Shown in pieces: positions 33,340-42,823 of a stretch of 64,000 nucleotides of DNA (its first letter is position 1; the number at the start of each line of letters is the position of its first letter). The translations under genes and the position numbers were made by a program. This DNA comes from DASPKM01 sp035628135 (GTDB taxonomy: Bacteria; Bacteroidota; Bacteroidia; Chitinophagales; Chitinophagaceae), in the NCBI GenBank assembly GCA_035628135.1, contig DASPKM010000009.1:124001-188000 (forward strand). The letters run 5' to 3'. Under the pieces are notes generated by a model that worked only from the letters and a program-made list of their open reading frames with translations, searched no databases and was not told where the DNA came from.

Positions 33340-33442
33340 GTGTTCACATGAAATAGGTTGTAACGAGGGCCGTGATCGCGAATGTAAAGTATAAATTAAT
33401 CCGGGTCAATCGACAACCGCGCCGCTACCGGTTTTAACCTGA

Positions 33443-33450
33443 TACATTTG
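33443..33450 (+). promoter_or_regulatory. candidate -7 box for sucC
   Basis: TACATTTG is a perfect TAnnTTTG match, 36 bases before the sucC ATG. No convincing -33 box. The box lies just before the first codon of the longer ORF (33448), which supports the internal start. Confidence 0.35.
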
Positions 33451-33486
33451 CCCATTCATCATTATCTTCGCGCAAATTTTACCTGC

Positions 33487-34704
33487 ATGAACCTGCACGA
33501 ATACCAGGCCAAGGAATTACTGAAGAAATACAATGTTCCCGTACAGGAAGGCATTCCCGTCGATACCCGTGAGAAAGCCGTTGAAGCGTACAAGCAACTG
33601 AAGGTACAGACCAATAACAGCTTCGCGGTAGTAAAGGCCCAGATCCATGCAGGCGGCCGCGGCAAGGGCAAGATCCGCGGTACCGAACAGCGTGGCGTTG
33701 CCGTTGCAAAAAGCGCGGAAGATGTAAATACCATTGCCGGCAATATCCTGGGCGGCACGCTCGTGACCCTCCAAACCGGCGAAGCAGGCAAGGTGGTGAA
33801 CAAAATACTGATAGCGCAGGACGTTTATTACAGCGGCGCCAATCCCGTTAAAGAATTTTATCTCTCTATTTTGTTAGACCGTGGCAAGGGACAGAATGTG
33901 ATCATGTACAGCACCGAGGGCGGCGTTAATATCGAAGACGTAGCGCACAACACGCCCGAAAAAATATTCAAGGAATGGGTGCATCCCGGCGGAGGGCTCC
34001 TTCCATTCCAAAGCCGCAAGATCGCGTTCAACCTGGGGTTGAAAGGCGAAGCCTTCAAGAACTGCGTGAAGTTCGTGACCAGCTTATACAGCGCCTATGT
34101 AGGCCTGGATTGCTCCATGCTGGAGATCAACCCGCTGTTCAAGACCAGCGACGACAAGATCATTGCAGTGGATTGTAAGATGAACCTGGACGACAATGCG
34201 CTCATGCGCCATCCCGACCTGGAGGCGCTGCGCGATATATCAGAAGAAGATCCTACCGAAGTGGAAGCGCATAAATACAATCTCAACTTCATCAAGCTCG
34301 ATGGAAACGTAGGCTGCATGGTGAATGGCGCGGGCCTTGCCATGGCCACCATGGACATGATCAAGCTAAGCGGCGGCGAACCCGCCAACTTCCTCGACGT
34401 AGGCGGCACCGCCAATGCCACTACCGTAGAAGCCGGCTTCCGCATTATTCTCAAAGATCCCAAGGTAAAGGCCATCCTCATCAACATCTTCGGCGGCATC
34501 GTGCGTTGCGACCGCGTGGCACAAGGCGTTATCGATGCATATAATACTATCGGCGATGTGCCGGTGCCCATCATCGTTCGCCTGCAAGGCACCAATGCCG
34601 AAGAAGCGAAGAAGCTGATAGAGGAAAGCGGGTTGAAAGTGCAATCAGCTATTTTGCTGAGCGAGGCAGCGGCATTGGTGGCAAAGGCGGTAGGTAAAAA
34701 TTGA
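33487..34704 (+). CDS. sucC: succinyl-CoA synthetase beta subunit
   Basis: A 405-aa ADP-forming succinate-CoA ligase beta chain of the TCA cycle. The ATP-grasp domain starts MNLHEYQAKELLKKYNVP, with KAQIHAGGRGKG. The CoA-ligase domain has MVNGAGLAMATMD and NIFGGIVRCD. The start is ATG 33487, the universal SucC N terminus; the ORF runs 13 codons further upstream. It needs SucD as partner, which is not adjacent. The next convergent gene ends 4 bases away. Cytoplasmic. Confidence 0.96.
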   Translation: MNLHEYQAKELLKKYNVPVQEGIPVDTREKAVEAYKQLKVQTNNSFAVVKAQIHAGGRGKGKIRGTEQRGVAVAKSAEDVNTIAGNILGGTLVTLQTGEAGKVVNKILIAQDVYYSGANPVKEFYLSILLDRGKGQNVIMYSTEGGVNIEDVAHNTPEKIFKEWVHPGGGLLPFQSRKIAFNLGLKGEAFKNCVKFVTSLYSAYVGLDCSMLEINPLFKTSDDKIIAVDCKMNLDDNALMRHPDLEALRDISEEDPTEVEAHKYNLNFIKLDGNVGCMVNGAGLAMATMDMIKLSGGEPANFLDVGGTANATTVEAGFRIILKDPKVKAILINIFGGIVRCDRVAQGVIDAYNTIGDVPVPIIVRLQGTNAEEAKKLIEESGLKVQSAILLSEAAALVAKAVGKN

Positions 34705-34708
34705 TTCC

Positions 34709-35170
34709 CTAATGCCACATGTCCAGGTATATTTTCCACTCGCCATTTACTCTCTTCCAAACGATCAGCATCTGGCCTTTGAATTCCTGCGCAGCAGCGG
34801 TATCGGACGACTTGTATTGCAATGAATAGTTTCCCACCTGCGTGGCATTGTTTTCATCGATCACATCAAAGCTGAGCGAATCTGTTGTAACGGCAACCGT
34901 TTTGCCCGGAGCCGCTATTCCTCTTTGATAATACGCTCTAATGCTATCGATGCCAATGAGCGGCGCCGCGCCGCCGGGCGGAAGCACAATGGCATCGTTC
35001 GTATACACCGCTGTTACCTTTTCGGGGTTTTCCTCGATATGGCCCTGGAGTGACTGGTCGTTGGCTGCTTTTGTAAGCCGGTAAATTTCAGACTTGTCTG
35101 GGGCTTGTTTGCGTTCAGAGCAAGCGGGCAGTAAGAACAACATCATCAATGCAACAAAGAAGTAATTCAT
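34709..35170 (-). CDS. NTF2-like (SnoaL/DUF4440) lipoprotein
   Basis: A 153-aa lipoprotein with signal MMLFLLPACSERK (Cys16). The mature part has an NTF2-like fold pattern: helices then strands (TAVYTNDAIVLPPGG, IGIDSIRAYYQRG, KRVNGEWKIYLDMWH), as in DUF4440/SnoaL-type proteins. Such proteins are often small-molecule isomerases or binding proteins; no catalytic residues can be assigned. ATG 35170 gives the proper signal; the ORF extends 31 codons more. Divergent from the HxlR regulator. Confidence 0.8.
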   Translation of the reverse strand: MNYFFVALMMLFLLPACSERKQAPDKSEIYRLTKAANDQSLQGHIEENPEKVTAVYTNDAIVLPPGGAAPLIGIDSIRAYYQRGIAAPGKTVAVTTDSLSFDVIDENNATQVGNYSLQYKSSDTAAAQEFKGQMLIVWKRVNGEWKIYLDMWH

Positions 35171-35232
35171 GACTAATATTTTTTGTTGCCCAAAACTACA
35201 GGCCGCTGAAGTCGGGCAGTCAATAGTAACAT

Positions 35233-35261
35233 TTTTGTAACCGGCGTACCGTTTTGTAACC
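35233..35261. promoter_or_regulatory. direct repeat TTTTGTAACC in HxlR/lipoprotein gap
   Basis: TTTTGTAACC occurs at 35233-35242 and 35252-35261, start-to-start spacing 19 bases (about two helix turns on one face). It lies in the 127-base divergent gap between the lipoprotein gene and the HxlR gene, so it is a candidate operator for the adjacent regulator. Confidence 0.4.
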
Positions 35262-35297
35262 ATCGGTTTTGAGTTAATTTAGCAGCAAAGCGTTGAA

Positions 35298-35636
35298 ATG
35301 AAAACCTATGATTATGATTGCCCCATCGAAGCTACATTAGGAGTTATCGGCGGCAAATGGAAGGCCATCATCATTTACTACCTGATGGAGAATGACCGGC
35401 GTTTTACCGACCTGGTGAGATTGTTGGAAACGGTTTCCGCAAGAATGCTTTCGAAGCAATTGCAGGAATTGGAGCGCGATGGCATCGTGAGCAGGAATGT
35501 GTTTGCGGAGGTGCCGCCGCGCGTAGAATACGCGCTTACTACATATGGGAAAACGTTGCTGCCGCTGATCAATGCAATTTGCGCCTGGGGCGAAGTACAA
35601 TTGGAGCGCACCGGCAAAAAAGCGGTGTATAATTAA
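35298..35636 (+). CDS. HxlR-family transcription regulator
   Basis: A 112-aa winged-helix protein with the HxlR pattern: an N-terminal Cys (YDYDCPIEATLGVIGGKWK, Cys8), then RFTDLVRLLETVSARMLSKQL as recognition helix region and PPRVEYALTTYGKTL as the wing. Homologues such as YodB and HypR sense electrophiles or oxidants through the N-terminal Cys. It is divergent from the lipoprotein gene and overlaps the aldo/keto reductase 3' end by 4 bases. The targets are likely the neighbours, inferred from position. Confidence 0.92.
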   Translation: MKTYDYDCPIEATLGVIGGKWKAIIIYYLMENDRRFTDLVRLLETVSARMLSKQLQELERDGIVSRNVFAEVPPRVEYALTTYGKTLLPLINAICAWGEVQLERTGKKAVYN

Positions 35637-36625
35637 TGCTGCAACACCTGCTCTATCCTTTGCAACTCGTCTGCAGTAAAATCAGTATTTTTTAAACATT
35701 GCAATGAATCTTCTATTTGCTCCGGCCTGCTGGCGCCGATCAATACCGAAGTGATGCGCTTGTCTTTCAGTATCCACGAAAGCGCAAACTGGGCGAGGGT
35801 TTGGCCACGCTCCTTTGCAAGCTCGTTCAGCTGCCGTATTTTCTTCAGCTTGTCTTCGGTCACTTCCTTTTCCTGCAAAAAGCCGTGCGATTTGGCGGCG
35901 CGTGAATCCTTCGGAATGCCATGCAGGTATTTATTGGTCAATAGCCCCTGCGCCAATGGTGAAAATGGAATGCAACCCACTCCTTCCCTTTCCAGCAGAT
36001 CGAGCAATCCATTCTCCACCCATCTTTCAAACATGGAATATTTGGGTTGATGAATGAGGCAGGGCGTGCCGAGGCTGCGCAGCATGGCAATGGCCTTTGC
36101 AGCTTCTTCGGGATGGTAATTGGAAATGCCGGCATACAATGCCTTTCCCTGCCGCACGATCAGGTCGAGCGCGGACATCGTTTCCTCTAATGGAGTATCG
36201 GGGTCGGGACGGTGATGATAAAAGATATCGACGTAATCGATGTTCATTCTTTTCAGGCTTTGGTCAAGGCTCGACACCAGGTATTTCTTCGATCCCCAGT
36301 TGCCGTAAGGTCCATCCCACATTAAATAACCTGCCTTGCTGGAAATGATCAATTCATCGCGGTAGCCTTTAAAATCTTTCTTCAATATATAACCGAAATT
36401 TTCTTCGGCGGCACCGGGCGGCGGGCCATAGTTATTGGCGAGATCGAAATGCGTAATGCCGTTGTCGAATGAAAACCGCAGCATCCTGCGCATGTTCTTC
36501 ATCTCGTCTACATGCCCGAAATTATGCCAGAGGCCCAGTGAAAGGGCGGGCAGCAAAACACCTGACCGGCCACAACGGCGGTAGGGCATGGACTGATAAC
36601 GGTTGGCTTGGGGAGTGAACGACAT
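35633..36625 (-). CDS. aldo/keto reductase, YghZ/Kv-beta-like
   Basis: A 330-aa NADP-dependent aldo/keto reductase. The catalytic tetrad is visible: Asp and Tyr in HFDLANNYG, Lys in SSKAGYLMW, His in FYHHRPDP. The C-terminal cofactor motif SVLIGASRPEQIED is complete. Overall pattern (YGPPPGAAEENFG) is like E. coli YghZ, which reduces L-glyceraldehyde 3-phosphate and methylglyoxal. Actual substrate unknown. A clear terminator follows the convergent side at 36681-36712. Confidence 0.92.
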   Translation of the reverse strand: MSFTPQANRYQSMPYRRCGRSGVLLPALSLGLWHNFGHVDEMKNMRRMLRFSFDNGITHFDLANNYGPPPGAAEENFGYILKKDFKGYRDELIISSKAGYLMWDGPYGNWGSKKYLVSSLDQSLKRMNIDYVDIFYHHRPDPDTPLEETMSALDLIVRQGKALYAGISNYHPEEAAKAIAMLRSLGTPCLIHQPKYSMFERWVENGLLDLLEREGVGCIPFSPLAQGLLTNKYLHGIPKDSRAAKSHGFLQEKEVTEDKLKKIRQLNELAKERGQTLAQFALSWILKDKRITSVLIGASRPEQIEDSLQCLKNTDFTADELQRIEQVLQH

Positions 36626-36680
36626 GCGATGGAATTTAGTGGCTACAAATTGAACCTTGCAGGCATCGAATGTAAAAATA

Positions 36681-36712
36681 AAAAAGGAGACAACTTTCGC
36701 TGTCTCCTTTTA
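36681..36712. terminator. bidirectional intrinsic terminator
   Basis: A perfect 7-bp stem (GGAGACA / TGTCTCC, 36686-36692 and 36701-36707) with an 8-base loop. T or A runs flank both sides (AAAAA before, TTTT after). It would end the SusCD-operon transcript on the minus strand and any rightward transcript. Confidence 0.85.
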
Positions 36713-36729
36713 TTATCAGTCAAGGGTTT

Positions 36730-37224
36730 TTAATGGTCGTCTTCGGGCCAGCCTGTTCTCCTGTAACCGGCGAACTGGTAAGTAGTTCCCGGGTCGTCGG
36801 AAAATTCGGCTTCGAAATAAATGCTGTCGGTCTTCGCCTTCGATGCAGGGCCCATGGTTACGCCGGTCAACAGCTTTCCGTTGGCAAGCTTCACCGTTAT
36901 GTTGGAGTATTCACTCGCCGCATTGTTGGCGGAAAATGTCTGGCTGTTGAGGTCTACGTCTACCTTGAACTTGAACGGCCAGATATGGCCCTGGTCGTCG
37001 AGCCACATTTTGGTGGTGGAATTGTCCGAGGTATTGTAAGTAATGATCTTAAAATAATCAGGCACCAATGGTGTCCCCTGGTATTTTATCTGCACCCAGA
37101 ATACACCAGCCATCTTTTCCATGGAAGTGCCACCGGCGTCGGCATCGTTCTCCTTCCGGCACGCAGACAACATTACTGCAAGCACCGCGATAACAAAACC
37201 GAATTTTAATACTTTATTCCGCAT
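36730..37224 (-). CDS. SusCD-linked lipid-binding-type lipoprotein
   Basis: A 164-aa lipoprotein (VLAVMLSACRKEND; Cys22 lipidated). The mature part, a beta-rich domain with DYFKIITYNTSDNSTTKMWLDD and IYFEAEFSDDPGT, matches the lipid-binding putative hydrolase family often found at the end of SusC/SusD operons. Role not known; likely a surface partner of the transport pair. It starts 10 bases after the preceding gene. ATG 37224 chosen; the longer ORF overlaps the neighbour. Confidence 0.8.
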   Translation of the reverse strand: MRNKVLKFGFVIAVLAVMLSACRKENDADAGGTSMEKMAGVFWVQIKYQGTPLVPDYFKIITYNTSDNSTTKMWLDDQGHIWPFKFKVDVDLNSQTFSANNAASEYSNITVKLANGKLLTGVTMGPASKAKTDSIYFEAEFSDDPGTTYQFAGYRRTGWPEDDH

Positions 37225-37234
37225 GATCAGTATT

Positions 37235-37915
37235 TTAATTTTTAATAAAATTTCTAACCTGTGTGCCATAGCCTCCGGCTGTAAGCGCATACTTTACAGT
37301 AACCGGTACGGCGGTAGCATTGTATTCTTCACTGTTTGAGCTAATGGTATTCAAGCCACCGATAGAAGGATCGAATGCCAGTTGCCGGGGGATGGAAATT
37401 TTGTTGGCATCGTAGTTTACCAGCGTTACTATAAATCCAACGCCTACCCCGGCCCCGCCAGGATTGTCAACCTGGTACACGCCCCTGGCTACCTTGGTCC
37501 AATATACATTCACGCCGTTATCACGGGTATAGGTGCCCGAAAAGTCATTGTTCGATACCTGCGCGCTGTTTGACATCACCACCACTGTCCTCCAGTCAGA
37601 CGCCGCATATCCATCCGGCGAACTGGCAGAGTACGTAAGGTTGTACACGCCCGGCACGTTTGCATTTACGGTGCCCGATACTGTTGCCGGAACATCCGTT
37701 CCTTTCAACTTGGCCTCTACGCCCGGATCGTTAAAGGTGCCTCCCTGGTCGATGATGATCAGGCGGTTGCCCTTGATTTGCACAGAGGGGAAATACACCA
37801 CCCTGGAGCTTCCTACATTCGTCTCGTTATCTGTAAACACCGGGTCCTTTGAACAGCTTGCAAGAATGATCAATGCAGGCAGCACGATTAATAATTTCAA
37901 ATATGTTTTTCGCAT
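37235..37915 (-). CDS. surface lipoprotein with DUF5011/DUF5012-type domains
   Basis: A 226-aa lipoprotein (LIILASCSKDPVF). An Ig-like DUF5011-type domain (QGGTFNDPGVEAKLKGTDVP, VYNLTYSASSPDGYAASD) is followed by a second beta domain (FSGTYTRDNGVNVYWTK), the DUF5012-type layout. Such proteins follow SusD in polysaccharide or glycan loci and are thought to sit on the cell surface. ATG 37915 chosen, 20 bases after the SusD stop. Confidence 0.82.
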   Translation of the reverse strand: MRKTYLKLLIVLPALIILASCSKDPVFTDNETNVGSSRVVYFPSVQIKGNRLIIIDQGGTFNDPGVEAKLKGTDVPATVSGTVNANVPGVYNLTYSASSPDGYAASDWRTVVVMSNSAQVSNNDFSGTYTRDNGVNVYWTKVARGVYQVDNPGGAGVGVGFIVTLVNYDANKISIPRQLAFDPSIGGLNTISSNSEEYNATAVPVTVKYALTAGGYGTQVRNFIKN

Positions 37916-37935
37916 AGTTTGCTGTTTAATAGTTT

Positions 37936-39402
37936 TTAAAGACCCCACCAGGTTTTAACCGTAATGGGCACCTCTGCAGGCGTATTGCTGTTCCTTGACC
38001 TTTCTATATCAGGAAACAGCAGGCGCTTGGGGAACAACCCGTTTGTAACGCCGTTTTTAGGATATACCAACTGTCCCGGAACATACGAGGCGCTGGTTGA
38101 GTACACGGGGCTTGTCCTGGGATAGCCGGTACGGTTCTTCTCGAACCATCCTTCCAGGTCGTGCGAACCGGGGAAAGAAGCCCATTTCTGAACGATGATG
38201 GCCTCGAGCTTTTGCTGGAACGTGCCTGCTACCGGGTATGCATAAGCGCCCGTGAGCAACGCGCCGGGCGCAAGCCCATGCTGCTCGAAGGCTGCGGTAA
38301 CGCCCGCATCATACAAAGCCTTGGCGCCCGCGCCACCATAATAGCGCTCCCTGGCTTCTGCCTGCATGAAATAAGATTCAGCTTCAGAAATGAAATAAAC
38401 AGGATCGGTTGCATGCTGAACAAACACCGCCGCCGCACCGTATGCGGGATTGGTGCTGGTAAAATCACCCTGGTGAATGGTGCCCGGGTTCGTGGAACCG
38501 AAGTAAGCCACTATCCTTGGGTCATTGTTCGCCCTAAGCCAGCTCACGAAAGTTTCACTGGCGCGAAGATTGGTGGTGGTATTCAGCTTGCGGATGTTCT
38601 GCTCAAAGAAAGGATTGCTGAAGTTAGGCTCGTCTTTAAAAATATCCACGCCCGCCGTGGTCTCCAGGAACTTTGCATTGGCAGTGTACAAGGCCTTTAC
38701 GCCGGCTTCTGCCTCGGCGGGCTTTGCATTCACCATGCGCAGGTACATTTTCAATTTGAGCGTATTGGCAAACCTTTCCCAATTGTCCATGCTGCCATTG
38801 AAAACAACATCGGCCTTTGCATCGGCGCTGGACAGCGTGCCCGATTTGTAATCTTTGGCAAGCGCTGCATCGATCTCTGCCAGCAGTCCCTTATAAATGG
38901 AATAGCCATCGTCGAATTTTGGTTGCAGGTTGGCTTGTCCTTTGAAAGCTTCGCTGTAAGGCACCATGTCGTACAGGTCTGCAAGCACCTGCAGCGTATA
39001 GGCTTTCATTACGGTGGCCATCAGGTTGAACTTCCAGTTGCCTTCGGCAGTTGCAAGCTCCTGTGCCTTTACATAATCATTCAATGCGCCGATGTACGAT
39101 TCGCGGTAAGCCAGGTTCATGTCCGTGGTGTTTACGTTGAATGCATCCAGCGTTCTGTATTGCGATGCCAGCGCACTCTGCGTATAGTATTGCGCCCACA
39201 ATCCGCCTGTAATGGCGTACTCGCCGTGAATATGTCCCGCGGTCGACATCACCGCGGAGGGAAACAGCAGTTGCGGTGTTGCTTTGTCTACGGGCAATGT
39301 ATTGGGATCGTTGTTGAAGTCCGTGATCTTCTTACATCCCGCCAGCAACAGCGCAATGCCGGAGAACAGATATAATATTCTGATACTTTTCATTGTTTTC
39401 AT
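37936..39402 (-). CDS. SusD/RagB family nutrient-binding lipoprotein
   Basis: A 488-aa outer-membrane lipoprotein (ALLLAGCKKITDFNNDPN; Cys23). The helical TPR-like SusD scaffold is seen from about residue 50 (ATPQLLFPSAVMSTA, YMVPYSEAFKGQANLQPKFD, ISEAESYFMQAEARER), and the FNNDPNTLP start fits the SusD-like second family. It captures substrate at the surface and passes it to the SusC partner. The gene starts 2 bases after SusC ends. No glycosidase gene is nearby, so the substrate class is not indicated. Confidence 0.93.
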   Translation of the reverse strand: MKTMKSIRILYLFSGIALLLAGCKKITDFNNDPNTLPVDKATPQLLFPSAVMSTAGHIHGEYAITGGLWAQYYTQSALASQYRTLDAFNVNTTDMNLAYRESYIGALNDYVKAQELATAEGNWKFNLMATVMKAYTLQVLADLYDMVPYSEAFKGQANLQPKFDDGYSIYKGLLAEIDAALAKDYKSGTLSSADAKADVVFNGSMDNWERFANTLKLKMYLRMVNAKPAEAEAGVKALYTANAKFLETTAGVDIFKDEPNFSNPFFEQNIRKLNTTTNLRASETFVSWLRANNDPRIVAYFGSTNPGTIHQGDFTSTNPAYGAAAVFVQHATDPVYFISEAESYFMQAEARERYYGGAGAKALYDAGVTAAFEQHGLAPGALLTGAYAYPVAGTFQQKLEAIIVQKWASFPGSHDLEGWFEKNRTGYPRTSPVYSTSASYVPGQLVYPKNGVTNGLFPKRLLFPDIERSRNSNTPAEVPITVKTWWGL

Positions 39403-39404
39403 TT

Positions 39405-42400
39405 TTAGAATGATACTCTTACTGAAGCACCAAACGACCTTGGCATGGGTCCTACCCTGAACTCACCGAACTCGCTAAGGATATCACGTCCAAAGTTGGA
39501 AGACTCGGGATCTACGATCTGGTTGTCTTTGGGCAACCAGGTCCACAGGTTCCTGCCGATAAGCGTTACCACTATCCTTTCAGCCCTGATCTTGTTAGCA
39601 ACAGAAGCCGGTAAAGTATAGCTCAGCGTTACATCTCTCAGCTTCAGGAAGGTTTTGTCCATGATCCTGTGCTGGTAGATCCATCCCCTGTTGGAGTTGG
39701 CGTACCACCAATCATCCTGGTGCTCTTCATCAATCGGGGTGGTATTTTCAACATAGGTAACCTTACCGTTTCCATCCACTACTTCATTCACTGAATTGGG
39801 GAGGATGAAAGGCTGCCTGTTGTTATAAGTAGTCTTGTAGTGATTGCCGGTAAACATCAGCAACTCGGATGTGCTGGAGTAGAATACACCGCCCTTCCTG
39901 TAATCGAAAGAAAAGCCGAGCCTGAAGTTTTTATAAGTAAATGTGTTCACAAGGCCCATAGTGTAGTCGCGCTGCGCGTCTCCATAAAATCCATCTTCCG
40001 CTGCGGCCACGGGGAAGCCTGTTGTGGCATCCACTACTATCCTGCCTGCAGAATCTGTTTTAGGTACGGGAGCGTAGAATACGCCAAGGGGTTGGTTCAA
40101 CCTTGCTTCCAGCTTTGCATCGAATATGCCGGTAAGCTGGAATTTATTCAGGCCGCTGGGCAATTCTGTTACCAGGTTGCGGTTGCGGGTGAATGTATAG
40201 TTGATGTCCCATGTAATATCCCTTGTGCGCACGGGGGTGATCATGGCGCTCAGCTCGATGCCCCTGTTGCGGATCTTGCCGAAGTTGAGCGTAATGGTAT
40301 TATAACCTGTGCTGGGCGCTATGAACGTTGGAATGATCTGTCCTTCGGACACCTTATGATAGTATGCGATGTCGAATCCAATCCGATCGTTCAGGAATTT
40401 GAATTCGCCGCCTATTTCTGCTTCTGTACTGATCTCGGGTTGCAGTTGCCTGTTGCCGAGCCTGTCGCGCAGGGTATATCCCGGCACGCCATTAAAGGGG
40501 AAGTTTATCGTTCCAAAAGGCAGCGGCACCTGCTGCGAGAGAATGGCATCCAATACCTGGTAAGGCGTTGCGTCTTTACCTGTACGACCGTAGCTGGCGC
40601 GGAGCTTGGCATAGCTCACCTTGCTCTTGTCCACACTCCACAGGTTGGTAAGCAGGAATGATACATTGGCGCTCGGATAGAAATAGCTGAAGCTTTCTTT
40701 CGGTAATGTGGAGCTCCAGTCGTTCCTGGCATTCAATGTCAGGTATAAATAATCATTGTAACCAATGGTTGCGGAACCATACAAGCCCATAATGGCCTGC
40801 TTGCTTTCGAAGTGTGTGCTCTGCGGCGGGTTTACGCCGTTGCTGATATCGAAAAACCCGGGAACCGCCAGGTCTTCTATATAACTGTAAAGTATATTCG
40901 AACCTCTTTCGTTGTAGGTAAGTCCTGCAAATCCGTCGAGGGTAAAGCGCTCATTCAACCTGTGCTTTACCAATGCGCTCACTTTACCATCATACTCATA
41001 AAACTTCTGAGAACCTTCCTGCACGTTACCCACGTTTGCCTGGCGTGCCGCGCCTTCGGGGTTGAAGCCTGCGTTCCAGCTTCCCTCCTTGGGCGCATTT
41101 TTATTTCTCCACAGCTTGGTGGTGCTGTTGGTAACATCTATACCCTGCTGCACCTGCAATGTCAGCCAGTTGAACAATTTGTACTGGAGGTTGATGTTTC
41201 CATAAAAACGGTCGCTCTTGGCGCGGCTGCCGTTTTCATACAAATTGTAATATGGGTTTTCAGCAAATGGAGTAAAGAAGTTATCGACGTTGAAGAACTT
41301 GTTCTTGTAATCGCGGAAATCCCTGATCGGTATATCCACCGGGAATTGCAGCACCTGCTCGTAGAACGATCCGCCTACGCCGGATGCTGACTGCCCGTTC
41401 TCAACAAAGCGCTGCGAGCGGTTCACGTAGTTGAATGAACCTTCCGCGGTAAATCCTTTGTAGCGGGTGGTTCCCCTGAGAGAAAATGTATTCCTGCGGT
41501 AAAAATCATTATCGGTTGGCAAAAATCCATCGTTCACTACGTTGCCGTAAGAGAACAGGAAGGTAGATGCCTCGTTGCCTCCGCTCAGTGTGAGGGTATT
41601 GTTGTACTCCCTGCCTGTTTCATACAGGTTTCTTACGTTGTCCTCAACAAAAGCAAAGGGTTTTATCAGTTGCGAATTGTCGACTGTTGCTCCCCATAAG
41701 CGGTCTACGCCATCCAGTTTGGGTCCCCAGCTTCCATTCTCTGAAGCCCAGAACCTTCCGTCCCAGCCTTGTCCGAACAGCTTTTGCAGCCTGGGCAAAA
41801 TGCCGGGTTTTGAAAATACTGCAGATGAAGTAACATCAACCCGCAATTTGCCGCTGCGTCCTTTTCTAGTGGTGATGATGATTACGCCATTGGCGGCACG
41901 CGAGCCGTACAACGAAGTGGCGGCCGCGCCTTTTAATATCGAAATGGATTCGATGTCGTTCGGGTTGATGTCGTTGGCAGTGTTGCCAAAGTCGTAGCCC
42001 GGAGTGGCCGTGCCTTTATTGGCATTGGCATCGGGAGAATAAATGTCTGATCCCGGCCTTACGTCGCTCAACGGCACGCCGTCTACAACATACAAGGGTT
42101 GGTTGCCATTTACCAATGAGCTGTAACCTCTAAGGATCACTTTGGTCGATCCGCCGGGGCTGCCCGATACATTGGATATATCGGCGCCTGCGACCTTGCC
42201 CTGCAAGCCATCGAAAATGCTTACCGGGGCAACACGGTTAATTTCTTCGTTCTTAAATGTGGAGGTAGCATAGCCCAGCGTTCTTTTTTCGCGCGACACG
42301 CCTAATGCGGTCACCACTACTTCGCTAAGCTCTGCGTTGCGTTGTTGCAAGGAAACATTTACCTGGTCGCCCGCACCTACTGTTACTTCGTGTTCGGCAT

Positions 42401-42629
42401 AGCCGACGTTGGAAATAACCAGCACGTTTCCCTGGGCTGCCTGAATAACAAAATTTCCCTGCGCATCGGTTTGCGTTGCAGCAGTTTGGCCTTTCACGGA
42501 AACGGTAGCACCGGTGATGGGTACGCCCTTAGCATCTGTCACCTTGCCTTTGATTGTTCGCTGCTGTGCCCAAATAACCGCGGTTATTAGCAAAGCCATG
42601 AACAATAGAATTGATTTTCTCATTTTCAT
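39405..42629 (-). CDS. SusC/RagA family TonB-dependent outer membrane transporter
   Basis: A 1074-aa TonB-linked receptor. Signal peptide (ends VIWAQQ), a carboxypeptidase-regulatory-like domain (GKVTDAKGVPITGATVSVKG), a plug with DGVPLSD and TSLYGSRAANGVIIITTRKG (the SusC signature), then a 22-strand barrel ending SFGASVRVSF. It imports substrate held by the SusD protein, driven by TonB. Start at ATG 42629; ATG 42623 is possible, and the ORF continues 72 codons upstream without signal. First gene of a four-gene operon. A hairpin and CTTGGATT repeats lie in its leader region. Confidence 0.95.
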   Translation of the reverse strand: MKMRKSILLFMALLITAVIWAQQRTIKGKVTDAKGVPITGATVSVKGQTAATQTDAQGNFVIQAAQGNVLVISNVGYAEHEVTVGAGDQVNVSLQQRNAELSEVVVTALGVSREKRTLGYATSTFKNEEINRVAPVSIFDGLQGKVAGADISNVSGSPGGSTKVILRGYSSLVNGNQPLYVVDGVPLSDVRPGSDIYSPDANANKGTATPGYDFGNTANDINPNDIESISILKGAAATSLYGSRAANGVIIITTRKGRSGKLRVDVTSSAVFSKPGILPRLQKLFGQGWDGRFWASENGSWGPKLDGVDRLWGATVDNSQLIKPFAFVEDNVRNLYETGREYNNTLTLSGGNEASTFLFSYGNVVNDGFLPTDNDFYRRNTFSLRGTTRYKGFTAEGSFNYVNRSQRFVENGQSASGVGGSFYEQVLQFPVDIPIRDFRDYKNKFFNVDNFFTPFAENPYYNLYENGSRAKSDRFYGNINLQYKLFNWLTLQVQQGIDVTNSTTKLWRNKNAPKEGSWNAGFNPEGAARQANVGNVQEGSQKFYEYDGKVSALVKHRLNERFTLDGFAGLTYNERGSNILYSYIEDLAVPGFFDISNGVNPPQSTHFESKQAIMGLYGSATIGYNDYLYLTLNARNDWSSTLPKESFSYFYPSANVSFLLTNLWSVDKSKVSYAKLRASYGRTGKDATPYQVLDAILSQQVPLPFGTINFPFNGVPGYTLRDRLGNRQLQPEISTEAEIGGEFKFLNDRIGFDIAYYHKVSEGQIIPTFIAPSTGYNTITLNFGKIRNRGIELSAMITPVRTRDITWDINYTFTRNRNLVTELPSGLNKFQLTGIFDAKLEARLNQPLGVFYAPVPKTDSAGRIVVDATTGFPVAAAEDGFYGDAQRDYTMGLVNTFTYKNFRLGFSFDYRKGGVFYSSTSELLMFTGNHYKTTYNNRQPFILPNSVNEVVDGNGKVTYVENTTPIDEEHQDDWWYANSNRGWIYQHRIMDKTFLKLRDVTLSYTLPASVANKIRAERIVVTLIGRNLWTWLPKDNQIVDPESSNFGRDILSEFGEFRVGPMPRSFGASVRVSF

Positions 42630-42823
42630 GTTTTTAAGCTGAGTGATGGTTTCTGGTGAAACACAAGACAGATAAAATTGAAGAAGCGCTGACACCTTCA
42701 ATGCGCTTTGTAACTGAAATGGCATTAATAACCACCCAACTTGCATTATGGGCAGCCGAATGTTGGCGAGAAAACCGAGAGAGTGTTTTTGATGAGTGCG
42801 GTAAGAGATGCCTGAAAACAAAA

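Noticed and set aside
38161..39375. A 404-codon open frame on the plus strand inside the SusD gene
   Set aside because: It is antisense to a clear SusD and the product is Cys/Arg/His-rich and unlike a protein family.
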